Counted from the first letter of the stretch, positions 1 through 8,786 are shown. The stretch: 64,000 nt of DNA from an uncultured Dermabacteraceae bacterium (GCA_946223075.1 CAMILZ010000001.1:124001-188000), one strand, 5' to 3'. Program-made: numbers and translations. The notes: generated from the sequence alone by a model not told the origin.

Positions 1-618
1 GTTGGCATCGCCGGAGTGGGGGCCGGAGCCGGTCGTGAGGGTCCCGAGAATCAGCACGATAAATCCGACGGCGGCGAGCGGCCAATACACATACTGCGCG
101 CCGCGATTCACGGCGAGTCTTATGGCGCCGTTGCCTTCGTAAAGTCGATAGACGAGAACGGCGGAGGAAGCCACAAGGATCGGCGAGACGATGAAGTGCA
201 CCGATACGAAGAACGGGTGCAGGTGGAGGTAGACGACGAGCATCCCCCACACCGCTTGGAAGATGGTGAGCAGGAGCGGCACCCACGAAAGGCGCACGAA
301 GCCCTTGCCCTTTGCGCGCAAGTGTTTGTAGGTCGACACGAGCACGAGGATCGCGAAGATCAGCAGCACGAGCGTGAGTGCCCTGTTGCCGAACTCGATG
401 AAGGGGCGCAGGCCCGAGTCCGGGTGGTACCGCGGCGTGAACTGCCCCGGCTCGCAGTGCGGCCACGACGAGCAGCCAAGCCCCGATTTCGAGAGGCGTA
501 CGACTCCGCCCGTCACGATGATGCCGATTTGGCACGCGAGATTGATCCAGAAAATGACAGGAATCCAGCGCCCGCGGCGCTCGGAATGGGCGCTTAGCGC
601 ACTCGTCGGAGAACTCAT
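1..618 (-). CDS. ctaA: Heme A synthase CtaA/Cox15, C-terminus cut by window edge
   Basis: Multi-pass membrane enzyme that oxidises the C8 methyl of heme O to the formyl group of heme A for cytochrome aa3 oxidase. About 206 residues are visible. The first membrane segment (residues 18-40) is followed by the family motif GGVVRLSKSGLGCSSWPHC at 37-55, with a Cys pair (C49, C55). EFGNR and VHF segments fit the heme-binding helices. The ATG at 618 lies 37 bases after the ABC permease stop, so the gene may be the last in that leftward operon. The heme O synthase partner (ctaB) is about 60 kb away at the other end of the window. The missing C-terminus lies outside the window. Confidence 0.93.
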   Translation of the reverse strand, partial: MSSPTSALSAHSERRGRWIPVIFWINLACQIGIIVTGGVVRLSKSGLGCSSWPHCEPGQFTPRYHPDSGLRPFIEFGNRALTLVLLIFAILVLVSTYKHLRAKGKGFVRLSWVPLLLTIFQAVWGMLVVYLHLHPFFVSVHFIVSPILVASSAVLVYRLYEGNGAIRLAVNRGAQYVYWPLAAVGFIVLILGTLTTGSGPHSGDAN

Positions 619-655
619 GCGCTCAGTGTAGGGAACCTCGGCCGGGACCCGCCGC

Positions 656-1450
656 TCAGTTGCTCGTCCAGCGGAAGAATCTCACCGTGAGGCCGCCAAG
701 AACGACGGCCCAGATCGCAAGGAGCGCGAGAGAGGCGAGCGAGGGTGCGTGCCCCGAAAGCGCGTCGCTGAGGGCGTGCGAGGCAGCCGCCGACGGCAGC
801 AGCGCTACGATCGAGCTGAAGGGAGCGGGGAAGCTCTCCGCGGGGATCGCGACGCCCCCGACGGCGACAAAGAGAATGAAGATGATGTTTGAGAGGGCGA
901 GCACTGCCTCGGTGCGAAGCGTCCCCGCGATCAACAGGCCGAGCCCCCCAAACGCGCACGTCGCGAGGATCCAGACGGGAATTGACCAGAGAACCTCGCC
1001 GATGCCGGGACGCCACCCGAGTGTGAGAGCCAAAGCGCCGAGGACCAAAATCTGCAAAACGTGCACGAGGGAGAGCGCACCGAGCTTTCCAAGCATGTAG
1101 CCGCCACGGCCTAGCGGCGTCGTGGCAATCCACCGGAGCACGCCGTTTCGTCTGTCGAAGCCCGTGGAGATCGCCTGGGAGGTGAGCGACGTCGCGATGA
1201 TAGCCGTGACGGCCGTGGCCGCGACCGCATCTGACATCGCAGGGGAGTGACCGCCGAAAAGTGCGGGCGAAACGGGAATGAACCTCAGGCCGAGAAGCAC
1301 CATCGCGGGCAGCATGAGCGAAACCATGAGCTGCTCACCGTTCGTGATGAGGGCGCGCGCTTCGAGTTTCGCGTGTGCGGCGATGCGTGCCGTGGCGCGC
1401 GCCGCGCGGGGTGCGTGGGGTTGTGCCTGGCGGATATTGGTGGCGCTCAC
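656..1450 (-). CDS. ABC-2 type transporter permease
   Basis: Membrane half of an ABC exporter, 264 residues with about six predicted membrane segments, ending in a membrane segment and RFFRWTSN. The start is a GTG at 1450, preceded by a strong AAGGAGGA ribosome site and overlapping the ATPase stop in a GTGA junction. A much longer reading upstream would run through the ATPase gene and is rejected. The pair sits between ctaA and divergent sufR, where other actinobacteria also carry an ABC transporter pair. The substrate is unknown; linkage to ctaA suggests a cytochrome-oxidase or heme role, but that is only inference. Confidence 0.85.
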   Translation of the reverse strand: MSATNIRQAQPHAPRAARATARIAAHAKLEARALITNGEQLMVSLMLPAMVLLGLRFIPVSPALFGGHSPAMSDAVAATAVTAIIATSLTSQAISTGFDRRNGVLRWIATTPLGRGGYMLGKLGALSLVHVLQILVLGALALTLGWRPGIGEVLWSIPVWILATCAFGGLGLLIAGTLRTEAVLALSNIIFILFVAVGGVAIPAESFPAPFSSIVALLPSAAASHALSDALSGHAPSLASLALLAIWAVVLGGLTVRFFRWTSN

Positions 1451-2346
1451 TTTTCCTCCTTGCGTGCCCCGCTCGACAGTGAGAAGAGGATGTCTTCGAG
1501 AGAGGCGGGACCGTGCTCGACCTTGAGCCTTACGCGATGTGCTTCGGCGGCTTCGCGGACGGCGCGCTCGAACCCCGCGAGGTCCTCCTCGGATGTGGCC
1601 ACGGCGGAGATGTCGAGGGCGAGCGGGGAGCTGCTTCCGAGGGTGTTTTCGACGTGGGTGAGCGTGCCGTCGGCCTGCACGACGCCTTCCGCGATTACGA
1701 TGATGCGATCCGCGAGCGAGGCGATGTCGTCGAGGGCGTGGGACGTAAGGATGACGACCGCACCGCGCCCCGCTTCCGCGCGGATGAGCTCGCGGGCGCG
1801 GCGCTTGACCGCGGCGTCCATGCCCGCCGTGGGTTCGTCGAGGAAGAGCACGTCCGGCACTCCGAGAAGCGAGAGCGCGAGACTCAGGCGCTGCCGTTGA
1901 CCACCGGAAAGTCGCCGCACGAGGGTCGAGGCGAAGCCGTTGATGCCGAGCTCGCGTGAGAGCGCTCGCCAATCGCGCGGATGTGTATAGAGGGAAGAGG
2001 CATATTCGAGAAGGTGCTGAGGCGTGGCGCCGGACGTGAGCCCCCCGTCTTGCAGCATGACGCCGATGCGCGCGCGAGTTTCGGCGTTGTGGCTTTGCGG
2101 GTCACTTCCGAGGAGTCGAATCTCGCCGCCGTCCGGACTGAGGAGTCCAGTTGCGCACGCAATCGTCGTGGACTTTCCCGCGCCATTGGGTCCGAGAAGC
2201 GCGGTGATCTCGCCAAAGTTCGCCGTGAGGTTCACGCTTTCGCACGCCGTCACGGAACCGAAGCGCTTGTGGAGATTGACGATTTCGAGGGCCGGCGGTT
2301 GCGCGGTATTCGGCGCCGGTCTCGTTGTGGAAGTGTTCTCACCCAT
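1447..2346 (-). CDS. ABC transporter ATP-binding protein (DrrA/CcmA-like)
   Basis: Cytoplasmic ATPase of 299 residues that powers the adjacent ABC-2 permease. Walker A GPNGAGKST is at residues 52-60, the signature LSGGQRQ at 146-152 and Walker B VLFLDEPT at 166-173, followed by the H-loop region TSHALDD. The C-terminal 80 residues form the accessory region usual for drug-exporter-type ATPases. The gene is translationally coupled to the permease by a four-base overlap. It is divergent from sufR with a 186-bp gap, so the two operons share one control region. Substrate not deducible. Confidence 0.88.
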   Translation of the reverse strand: MGENTSTTRPAPNTAQPPALEIVNLHKRFGSVTACESVNLTANFGEITALLGPNGAGKSTTIACATGLLSPDGGEIRLLGSDPQSHNAETRARIGVMLQDGGLTSGATPQHLLEYASSLYTHPRDWRALSRELGINGFASTLVRRLSGGQRQRLSLALSLLGVPDVLFLDEPTAGMDAAVKRRARELIRAEAGRGAVVILTSHALDDIASLADRIIVIAEGVVQADGTLTHVENTLGSSSPLALDISAVATSEEDLAGFERAVREAAEAHRVRLKVEHGPASLEDILFSLSSGARKEEK

Positions 2347-2532
2347 GGCTCTTCATCGTAGTGCTCCGCGTGGGCGAGCGTGACGAGGGGTGAGGGCCGA
2401 CGGTTGCCGCTCACCATCGAGCGATGTGACTTACACCGCGGCTTCGCGGGACTTAGGTAACCCTCCCTATCTTTTCGAAACTTGCGGTTTGTAGAATCGC
2501 AGCGTCCACCGTTTCGGCGAGAGGAGGATGTC
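2347..2532 (+). promoter_or_regulatory. Divergent control region before sufR, with a -10 element and candidate operator
   Basis: A TAGAAT -10 hexamer at 2492-2497 gives a predicted start near 2504 and a leader of about 30 bases with GAGAGGAGG before the GTG of sufR. No good -35 is visible. Just upstream, 2453-2469 reads TTAGGTAACCCTCCCTA, whose left half is identical to the left half of the DtxR/IdeR iron box and which occupies the -35 zone. A small hairpin CCGCG-GCTT-CGCGG lies at 2436-2449. Autoregulation by SufR or control by an iron regulator are both plausible; neither is proven. Confidence 0.4.
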
Positions 2533-3339
2533 GTGAATGCTCGCACTGATGCGCACGCATCGGATTCCACGCGCGAACGTCTCATCGAGGCCATCAGCAT
2601 CGACGGCCCCATCGCCGCAGGCGACCTTGCCGAACGGTTCCACCTCACGGGCGCGGCCATCCGTCGGCACCTCTCCCAATTACACGCCGAAGGCATTATT
2701 GAGGAAAAGGAAGCGCCTAATCGACCCCGTGGTCGTGGACGCCCCCGCAAAGAGTTCGTGCTCGCCGCGAAAGCCCCCGACACCGATGCGAGCTCACGCG
2801 AATGCGAAAGCCTCGCGCTTCTCGCGATGAGAGAACTCGAGCGCGCAGGCGGTCACGAGGCCCTCGTGACGCTCGCCAAGGCACGCACCTCGGAGTGGGA
2901 AGCTGAATTTGAGAGACGGTACGAGCGCGAAAACGCGAGGGGAGAAGTGACCCCAGCCAGGCGCGTGCGCCTCGTCATCGACCTTCTCAAGGAACTCGGG
3001 TACGCCGCCTCTCTGAGGCCCGTGACGGTGACCGTTGGCCCACCCGGGAAGGACGGCGCTTCGACGCGCACCCTCACAACCGTGCAGATGTGCCAGGGGC
3101 GCTGCCCCGTCCAGGATATTGCGGCGAAGCACCCGGAGCTGTGCGAGGTGGAAACCGCCGCACTCTCGCGTATGCTCGGCGTTCCCGTCCAGCGCCTCGC
3201 CACGCGTGCGGCCGGCGCCCACGTATGCACGACTCACTTGACCCCCGCCATGAGCGCGGCGATCGCCGAGTCCATGGCGGAAGGGGAACTTGCCTCGGAC
3301 GTCACCACAGATTTGCTCACAGAAGGAAGGAAGCCATGA
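2533..3339 (+). CDS. sufR: SufR-type Fe-S cluster-binding transcriptional repressor
   Basis: Regulator of the SUF iron-sulfur assembly operon, 268 residues. The N-terminal third is a winged helix (GDLAERFHLTGAAIRRHLSQLHAEGII, about 30-56) followed by a basic wing with the RGRGRPRK patch. The C-terminal part carries the cluster-ligand cysteines C187, C191 and C204 (CQGRCP...C) with a further Cys at 232. This is the SufR arrangement for sensing cluster status. The GTG at 2533 has GAGAGGAGG five bases upstream and is preferred to a TTG at 2482 with no ribosome site. Its TGA overlaps the sufB ATG by four bases, so repressor and target are co-translated. Confidence 0.9.
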   Translation: MNARTDAHASDSTRERLIEAISIDGPIAAGDLAERFHLTGAAIRRHLSQLHAEGIIEEKEAPNRPRGRGRPRKEFVLAAKAPDTDASSRECESLALLAMRELERAGGHEALVTLAKARTSEWEAEFERRYERENARGEVTPARRVRLVIDLLKELGYAASLRPVTVTVGPPGKDGASTRTLTTVQMCQGRCPVQDIAAKHPELCEVETAALSRMLGVPVQRLATRAAGAHVCTTHLTPAMSAAIAESMAEGELASDVTTDLLTEGRKP

Positions 3340-4763
3340 CGACTGCACCAGAGCAGCTCAGTCAGGACGAGATCATCGCGTCGATTGGCAGCTACGAATA
3401 CGGCTGGCACGACACGGACACCGCCGGCGCCGCCGCTCAGCGAGGGCTGAGTGAAGACGTCGTGCGGAACATCTCTCACCTGAAGAACGAGCCCGAATGG
3501 ATGCTCAAGCGCCGACTGCGCGCACTCTCGCTCTTCGAGAAGAAGCCGCTTCCCACATGGGGCGCGGACTTGAGCGGCATCGATTTCGACAACATTAAGT
3601 ACTTCGTGCGCTCGACCGAAGGTCAGGCGAAGACCTGGGAAGACCTGCCCGAAGACATCAAGGCGACCTACGACCGCCTGGGAATCCCTGAAGCGGAGAA
3701 GGAGCGCCTCGTTGCGGGCGTCGCCGCCCAGTACGAATCTGAGGTCGTGTACCACCAGATCCGTGAAGACCTCGAGAAGCAGGGCGTCATCTTCGTGGAC
3801 ACCGATACGGGCCTTCGCGACTACCCCGAGATCTTCGAAGAATATTTCGGCACGGTCATCCCCGCGGGTGACAACAAGTTCGCGGCGCTCAACACCGCCG
3901 TGTGGTCGGGTGGCTCGTTCGTGTACGTCCCGAAGGGCGTCCACGTGGAGATTCCGCTCCAGGCCTACTTCCGCATCAACACGGAGAACATGGGCCAGTT
4001 CGAGCGCACGCTCATCATCGCCGACGAAGGCTCGTACGTGCACTACGTCGAGGGCTGCACGGCGCCGATCTACAAGTCGGATTCGCTGCACTCGGCCGTC
4101 GTCGAGATTGTCGTGAAGAAGGACGCCCGCGTGCGTTACACGACCATCCAGAACTGGTCGAACAACGTGTACAACCTCGTCACGAAACGCACGACCGTTG
4201 AAGAGGGCGGCACGATGGAATGGGTCGACGGCAACATCGGCTCGAAGGTCACCATGAAGTACCCCGCGGTCTGGCTCCAGGGTGAGCACGCACGCGGTGA
4301 GACCCTCTCGATCGCGTTCGCGGGCGAAGGCCAGCACCAGGACACCGGCTCCAAGATGGTGCACATGGCACCCCACACCTCGAGCTCGATCGTCTCGAAG
4401 TCGGTCTCGCGCGGTGGCGGTCGCTCGTCCTACCGCGGTCTCGTTCAGGTCAATGACGGCGCGCACCACGCGGCGTCCAACGTGCTCTGCGACGCCCTCC
4501 TCGTCGACCAGATTTCTCGCACTGATACCTACCCGTACGTCGACGTTCGCGTGGACGACGTGCAGATGGGCCACGAGGCCACCGTCTCCAAGGTGAGCGA
4601 AGAGCAGCTGTTCTACCTCATGAGCCGCGGTCTCGAGGAGACCGAGGCCATGGCCATGATCGTGCGCGGCTTCATCGAGCCGATTGCGCGTGAGCTCCCC
4701 ATGGAGTACGCGCTCGAGCTCAACCGCCTCATTGAACTGCAGATGGAAGGAGCCGTGGGTTAA
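3336..4763 (+). CDS. sufB: Fe-S cluster scaffold SufB
   Basis: Subunit of the SufBCD scaffold on which Fe-S clusters are built from persulfide sulfur and iron, 475 residues. The beta-helix core and the conserved C-terminal segment with the cluster-assembly Cys (SNVLCDALLVD) and the ARxxE-like tail (MSRGLEETEAMAMIVRGFIEP) are intact. The AAGGAAGG site precedes the ATG. The reading frame is continuous with no intein, unlike the mycobacterial homologue. It overlaps sufR by four bases and shares one base with sufD (TAATG), so it is a tightly coupled operon gene. Confidence 0.97.
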   Translation: MTTAPEQLSQDEIIASIGSYEYGWHDTDTAGAAAQRGLSEDVVRNISHLKNEPEWMLKRRLRALSLFEKKPLPTWGADLSGIDFDNIKYFVRSTEGQAKTWEDLPEDIKATYDRLGIPEAEKERLVAGVAAQYESEVVYHQIREDLEKQGVIFVDTDTGLRDYPEIFEEYFGTVIPAGDNKFAALNTAVWSGGSFVYVPKGVHVEIPLQAYFRINTENMGQFERTLIIADEGSYVHYVEGCTAPIYKSDSLHSAVVEIVVKKDARVRYTTIQNWSNNVYNLVTKRTTVEEGGTMEWVDGNIGSKVTMKYPAVWLQGEHARGETLSIAFAGEGQHQDTGSKMVHMAPHTSSSIVSKSVSRGGGRSSYRGLVQVNDGAHHAASNVLCDALLVDQISRTDTYPYVDVRVDDVQMGHEATVSKVSEEQLFYLMSRGLEETEAMAMIVRGFIEPIARELPMEYALELNRLIELQMEGAVG

Positions 4764-5956
4764 TGACCACGACGGATCATTCGAAGGCACAGCTCGAATC
4801 GGAAGGCGTCGCCCTTCCCGGTGAGCGCAGCGGCCTCCTCTCGCGCGCGACCCGCCACGCCACATTCGGGATCGAGAATCACGAGATTCCGACCGGCCGC
4901 GAGGAAGAGTGGCGCTTTGCGAGCCTCCGCCAACTCGCCCCGCTTTTCGAGGCGCGCGAAACCCACGTGGAAGAAAGCGTCGTGAGCTACGAGGTCGAGG
5001 CTCCCGAGGGCATCGTCGTCGACTCGCTCGGCGAAAAGGAAGCCCCCCGCCACACGGCGATCCTCCCCGAGGATCGGATCGCTGCGGCAGCCGCCGAGCT
5101 CACCGCGAACGCGCTCTACCTCAAGGCTCCCTCGAACGCCGAGATCAGCGAGCCGGCGCGCGTCGAGATCGCGGGACACGATGCCTCGGTTGCGAGCCAC
5201 GGCGAGATCGTGTTGCACACCGAAGCGAACGCCCGCGCGACCTACGTCATCAACCACACGGGTTCGGCGCTTTATGCGCAAAACGTCGAGATGATCCTCG
5301 ACGAAGGTTCCGAGATGACCGTGATCGCGATCCAGGACTGGGCCGACGACGCCGTGCAGGTATCCACCCACGTCGCCAAGATCGGCAAGGATGCACGCCT
5401 CAAGCACATCGTTGTCACGCTCGGCGGCAAAGCCGTGCGCGTCAATTCGACCGCGACCTTCGCGGGTCCGGGAGGCGAGGTTGAACAGGACGGTCTGTAC
5501 TTCTCCGACGAGGGCCAGCACCTCGAACACCGCCTCTTCGTGGACCACGCCGCGCCGAAGTGCACCTCGAACGTCCTCTACAAGGGTGCTCTCCAGGGCC
5601 GCGGCGCTCGCAGCGTGTGGGTGGGCGACGTGCTCATCCGCAAGGAGGCCGAGGGAACCGAGACCTACGAGATGAACCGCAACCTCGTTCTTACCGAGGG
5701 GGCGCGCGCCGATTCTGTGCCGAACCTCGAGATCGAGACCGGCGAGATCAAAGGCGCGGGCCACGCCGCTGCGACGGGTCGTTTCGACGACGAGCAGCTT
5801 TTCTACCTCATGGCGCGCGGCATTTCCGAAATCGAGGCACGCCGTCTGGTCGTGCGCGGTTTCTTCCAGGAGCTCATCCAGCGAATCGACGTTCCCGAGG
5901 TGCGCGAGTACCTCACGGAACAGATCGAAGTCGAGCTGCAGCGGAGCATGAACTAA
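4763..5956 (+). CDS. sufD: Fe-S cluster assembly protein SufD
   Basis: Second beta-helix subunit of the SufBCD scaffold, 397 residues, paralogous to SufB. The C-terminal region RFDDEQLFYLMARGISEIEARRLVVRGFF matches the SufB/SufD family end and forms the dimer interface with SufB and docking for SufC. It starts at the ATG inside the sufB stop (TAATG) and is followed without gap by a Rieske protein gene. A long open frame on the opposite strand across sufD-sufC is a codon-bias artefact. Confidence 0.96.
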   Translation: MTTTDHSKAQLESEGVALPGERSGLLSRATRHATFGIENHEIPTGREEEWRFASLRQLAPLFEARETHVEESVVSYEVEAPEGIVVDSLGEKEAPRHTAILPEDRIAAAAAELTANALYLKAPSNAEISEPARVEIAGHDASVASHGEIVLHTEANARATYVINHTGSALYAQNVEMILDEGSEMTVIAIQDWADDAVQVSTHVAKIGKDARLKHIVVTLGGKAVRVNSTATFAGPGGEVEQDGLYFSDEGQHLEHRLFVDHAAPKCTSNVLYKGALQGRGARSVWVGDVLIRKEAEGTETYEMNRNLVLTEGARADSVPNLEIETGEIKGAGHAAATGRFDDEQLFYLMARGISEIEARRLVVRGFFQELIQRIDVPEVREYLTEQIEVELQRSMN

Positions 5957-6292
5957 ATGTCCACACCACATGCGGTCGCTCACCTCGATGACCTTGCACC
6001 CGGAAGGGTCATGGGTATCGAGGTTGACGGAGTCGAGATCGCGCTTGCGCGCGACACGGACGGAACCGTCCATGCGCTCGGTGATCTGTGCACTCACCGC
6101 AATGTGAACCTTTCCGATGGCGACGTCGAAGACGGCGCCCTTGAATGCTGGAAGCACGGCAGCCAGTTCGACCTTCGCACTGGCGTGCCGCGACAGCTTC
6201 CCGCGCATGTCGCAACACCCGTTTACCCCGTCACGATCGACCCCTCGAGCGGCACGATTAGCGTCTCGCTCGACCCCATCGAACTTTCCTGA
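5957..6292 (+). CDS. Rieske-type [2Fe-2S] ferredoxin of the SUF operon
   Basis: Small soluble Rieske protein, 111 residues, with the two ligand pairs CTH and CWKH in the usual CxH...CxxH spacing. The sequence between sufD and sufC is a familiar position for such a protein in actinobacterial SUF operons. It may supply electrons during cluster assembly or for an associated oxygenase, but the partner is not known. The ATG is immediately after the SufD TAA; the ribosome site must lie in the sufD 3' end (GCGGAG). Confidence 0.93.
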   Translation: MSTPHAVAHLDDLAPGRVMGIEVDGVEIALARDTDGTVHALGDLCTHRNVNLSDGDVEDGALECWKHGSQFDLRTGVPRQLPAHVATPVYPVTIDPSSGTISVSLDPIELS

Positions 6293-6307
6293 CTCGAAAG
6301 GAACACC

Positions 6308-7060
6308 ATGTCCGTTCTTGAAATCAAGGACCTCCACGCAACCGTGGAAACCCCAGAAGGCACCAAGGAGATCCTGAAGGGCGTGAACCTCACGCTCCGC
6401 TCGGGCGAAACCCACGCGATCATGGGGCCGAACGGCTCCGGTAAGTCCACGCTTGCCTACTCGCTTGCGGGCCACCCGAAGTACGAGATCACCTCGGGTG
6501 AGGTTCTCCTCGACGGCGAAGACGTTCTCGAGATGAGCGTCGACGAACGTGCGAAGGCCGGCCTCTTCCTCGCGATGCAGTACCCGGTCGAGGTTCCCGG
6601 CGTGACCGTCTCGAACTTCCTGCGTACCGCGAAGACCGCCGTTGAGGGTGAGGCTCCGAAACTTCGCGAGTGGGTCAAGGATGTGAACTCCGCGATGGAG
6701 AAGCTCCGCATGGACCCGCAGTTCGCGCAGCGCAACGTCAACGAGGGCTTCTCGGGCGGCGAGAAAAAGCGCCACGAAATCCTCCAGATGGAGCTCCTTC
6801 GCCCGAAGATCGCGATCCTCGACGAGACTGACTCCGGCCTCGACGTCGACGCGCTTCGCGTCGTCTCGGAAGGCGTGAACCGCGTCAAAGAAGAAAGCGA
6901 CCTCGGCGTCATGCTCATCACGCACTACACGCGTATCCTCAAGTACATCAAGCCCGATTTCGTGCACGTGTTCGTGAACGGCCGCGTCGCGGAAGAGGGC
7001 GGCCCCGAGCTCGCTGAGCGTCTCGAGGCCGAGGGCTACGACCGCTTCCTTACGGCCTGA
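6308..7060 (+). CDS. sufC: SUF ATPase SufC
   Basis: ABC-type ATPase without membrane partners that drives conformational change in the SufB-SufD scaffold, 250 residues. Walker A GPNGSGKST is at 40-48, the signature FSGGEKKR follows, and the SufC-specific Walker B reads ILDETDSGLDVD, with an H-loop ITHYTR. GAAAGGA precedes the ATG. It closes the core B-D-Rieske-C block; 40 bases separate it from the sufT-like gene. Confidence 0.97.
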   Translation: MSVLEIKDLHATVETPEGTKEILKGVNLTLRSGETHAIMGPNGSGKSTLAYSLAGHPKYEITSGEVLLDGEDVLEMSVDERAKAGLFLAMQYPVEVPGVTVSNFLRTAKTAVEGEAPKLREWVKDVNSAMEKLRMDPQFAQRNVNEGFSGGEKKRHEILQMELLRPKIAILDETDSGLDVDALRVVSEGVNRVKEESDLGVMLITHYTRILKYIKPDFVHVFVNGRVAEEGGPELAERLEAEGYDRFLTA

Positions 7061-7100
7061 GCGCCGCACGGCTGCGACTACCTGAAAGGACGGCTTAGCA

Positions 7101-7421
7101 ATGTCCGAATCCAAGGATGTGACCGCTGAGGACGTCACCGAAGCTCTCAAGGACGTCATCGATCCCGAACTCGGGATCAATGTTGTGGACCTCGGTCTCG
7201 TGTACGGGGTCACGGTCGAGAACGGCAACGCCGTGATCGACATGACGCTTACGAGCGCCGCGTGCCCGCTTCAGGACGTGCTCGAAGACCAAACCTTCGC
7301 CGCACTCGACCCGATTACGGAGACGCACCGTATTAACTGGGTGTGGATGCCGCCGTGGGGCATGGAGCGCATCACAGAGGACGGCAAGGATCAGCTTCGC
7401 GCGATCGGCTTCAATATCTAG
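7101..7421 (+). CDS. sufT: SufT/MIP18-family metal-sulfur cluster maturation factor
   Basis: Short DUF59-type protein, 106 residues, that helps deliver Fe-S clusters to target proteins. Motifs are DPELGINVVDLGLVY at 21-35 and the reactive Cys in SAACPLQDVLEDQ (C55). GAAAGGACGG precedes the ATG. In many actinobacteria sufS and sufU stand between sufC and sufT; here the gene directly follows sufC, so cysteine desulfurase must be encoded elsewhere. The operon ends with a strong terminator at 7449-7485. Confidence 0.9.
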   Translation: MSESKDVTAEDVTEALKDVIDPELGINVVDLGLVYGVTVENGNAVIDMTLTSAACPLQDVLEDQTFAALDPITETHRINWVWMPPWGMERITEDGKDQLRAIGFNI

Positions 7422-7448
7422 AAGTTCGCGGCGATGCTGCAATGCTCA

Positions 7449-7485
7449 AAAGGGTGGCCAGCTCGTGTGGAGCTGGCCACCCTTT
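7449..7485 (+). terminator. Bidirectional terminator between sufT and the symporter gene
   Basis: Perfect 15-bp stem, AAAGGGTGGCCAGCT at 7449-7463 pairing with AGCTGGCCACCCTTT at 7471-7485, loop of seven bases. A-rich left and T-rich right ends make it work in both directions between the convergent genes. Confidence 0.9.
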
Positions 7486-7508
7486 CTGTGTGCAGGAGGC
7501 GTCGGAAC

Positions 7509-8786
7509 CTACTGCGCTGGGCTTTCGGCGCGCGGTGCTGCGGCGAGTGCCTCGTCTTCCGCACGTTCGGCGTCGCCCTTCTCCATCCAGTCTTTGCCGT
7601 CGATCATGCGGGCCACGAGCATCGAGGAGGAATTGTCGCCAACGGCGTTGATCGTCGTTGCGGGCGCATCGATGATCGTGCCGATAATCGAAATGACGGG
7701 CAGTGCCGTGGTGGGGAAGCCGTACATCGTGATGATCATGAGCTCGCCCACGAAGCCGCCCGAGGGAATGCCGCTCATGACCATACCGCTCAGAAGAGCG
7801 ATGCCCACGGCGATGAGGATGTTCTCCACCGTGAAGAGGTTTCGCTCGAAAAGGGTGAACAGGAACGAAACCTTGAGGATTGCGGAAAGAACCGAGCCCT
7901 CCATGTGGATCGTGGCGCCAATCGGAATAATCGTTTCACGAATGTCGCGGGGGACGCCCGTTCGCTGTGCGGCCTTGAGATTCGACGGGAGGCATGCCAC
8001 CGACGACCCCGTGCCGAGCGCGATCGCGGTGGGCTCAAGGATGTTGCTCCAGAATCGCTTGACGCCCTTCGCCCCACCAGCGATGTAAGTGTAGAGCGTG
8101 AAGGCGACGCAGAAGTAGACGATCGTAACGGGGAAGTAGATCACGAAGGCGCGCACATAGCCGCCCACGAGCTGCGGGCCAAGCTCACCGATGAGCGCGG
8201 CAAAGTATGCGCCGAGGCCGATCGGCGCGTAATACATCACGAGCGAGACGAGCTTCAAGAACACGGCGCTTGCGGACTTGAGAAATTCGCGGAAGGCATC
8301 GCCTGCCTTGCCGATGCCGCTCGTCGCGAAGCCCACCAGCACCGCGAAGATGATGAGCGCGAGCATGTTCGACGGGGAGAGGAGTTCGCCGAACTCGGCG
8401 ACCGTGAGGGTCTGGACGATCTGGTCGCCGATCGACTCGGGCTTGTCGACTGCCCCCGGGTCCGTGAGCGTGATGTTGAGCGGCTCGCTTGACCGGAAGA
8501 GCCACAAAACGGTCAGCATGATGATCGCTGCGACGATGCCCGTGGAGACAAACACGAGCATCATCGACCCCATGATTTTCCCGAGGCGCCTCGCCGAGTT
8601 CATCGCGGCAACTGACGAGGCAATCGAGAAGAACACGAGTGGCACGACGAGCGTGAACATCATGTTCACGAACACGACACCGAAGGGCTTGACGACCGCG
8701 GCATCGGGGCCGAACACGAGCCCGGCGATCGCGCCGAGGACCACGCACGTGAGAATGATGAGTGGGAATCGATAGTTTCTCAGCAT
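7509..8786 (-). CDS. Dicarboxylate/amino acid:cation symporter (DAACS family)
   Basis: Secondary transporter of 425 residues that couples uptake of an acidic amino acid or C4-dicarboxylate to Na+ or H+. Several hydrophobic helices are followed by the hairpin with the serine-rich motif GTGSSVACLP and the conserved substrate/cation segment DAPATTINAVGDNSSSMLVAR. The C-terminus ends in an acidic, Ala-rich tail. It lies 105 bases downstream of alanine dehydrogenase on the same strand, so both may serve amino acid uptake and catabolism. Substrate cannot be fixed from sequence; glutamate, aspartate or dicarboxylate are all possible. Confidence 0.9.
   Translation of the reverse strand: MLRNYRFPLIILTCVVLGAIAGLVFGPDAAVVKPFGVVFVNMMFTLVVPLVFFSIASSVAAMNSARRLGKIMGSMMLVFVSTGIVAAIIMLTVLWLFRSSEPLNITLTDPGAVDKPESIGDQIVQTLTVAEFGELLSPSNMLALIIFAVLVGFATSGIGKAGDAFREFLKSASAVFLKLVSLVMYYAPIGLGAYFAALIGELGPQLVGGYVRAFVIYFPVTIVYFCVAFTLYTYIAGGAKGVKRFWSNILEPTAIALGTGSSVACLPSNLKAAQRTGVPRDIRETIIPIGATIHMEGSVLSAILKVSFLFTLFERNLFTVENILIAVGIALLSGMVMSGIPSGGFVGELMIITMYGFPTTALPVISIIGTIIDAPATTINAVGDNSSSMLVARMIDGKDWMEKGDAERAEDEALAAAPRAESPAQ

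Noticed and set aside
3336..4763. Intein in SufB
   Set aside because: The mycobacterial homologue has one, but this frame is continuous and of normal length.
4760..7243. Very long open frame on the minus strand opposite sufD, sufC and sufT (about 827 codons)
   Set aside because: It is antisense to intact, well-recognised genes, has low-complexity Val/Glu/Arg/Leu-rich content, and is the usual artefact of high-GC third-position bias.
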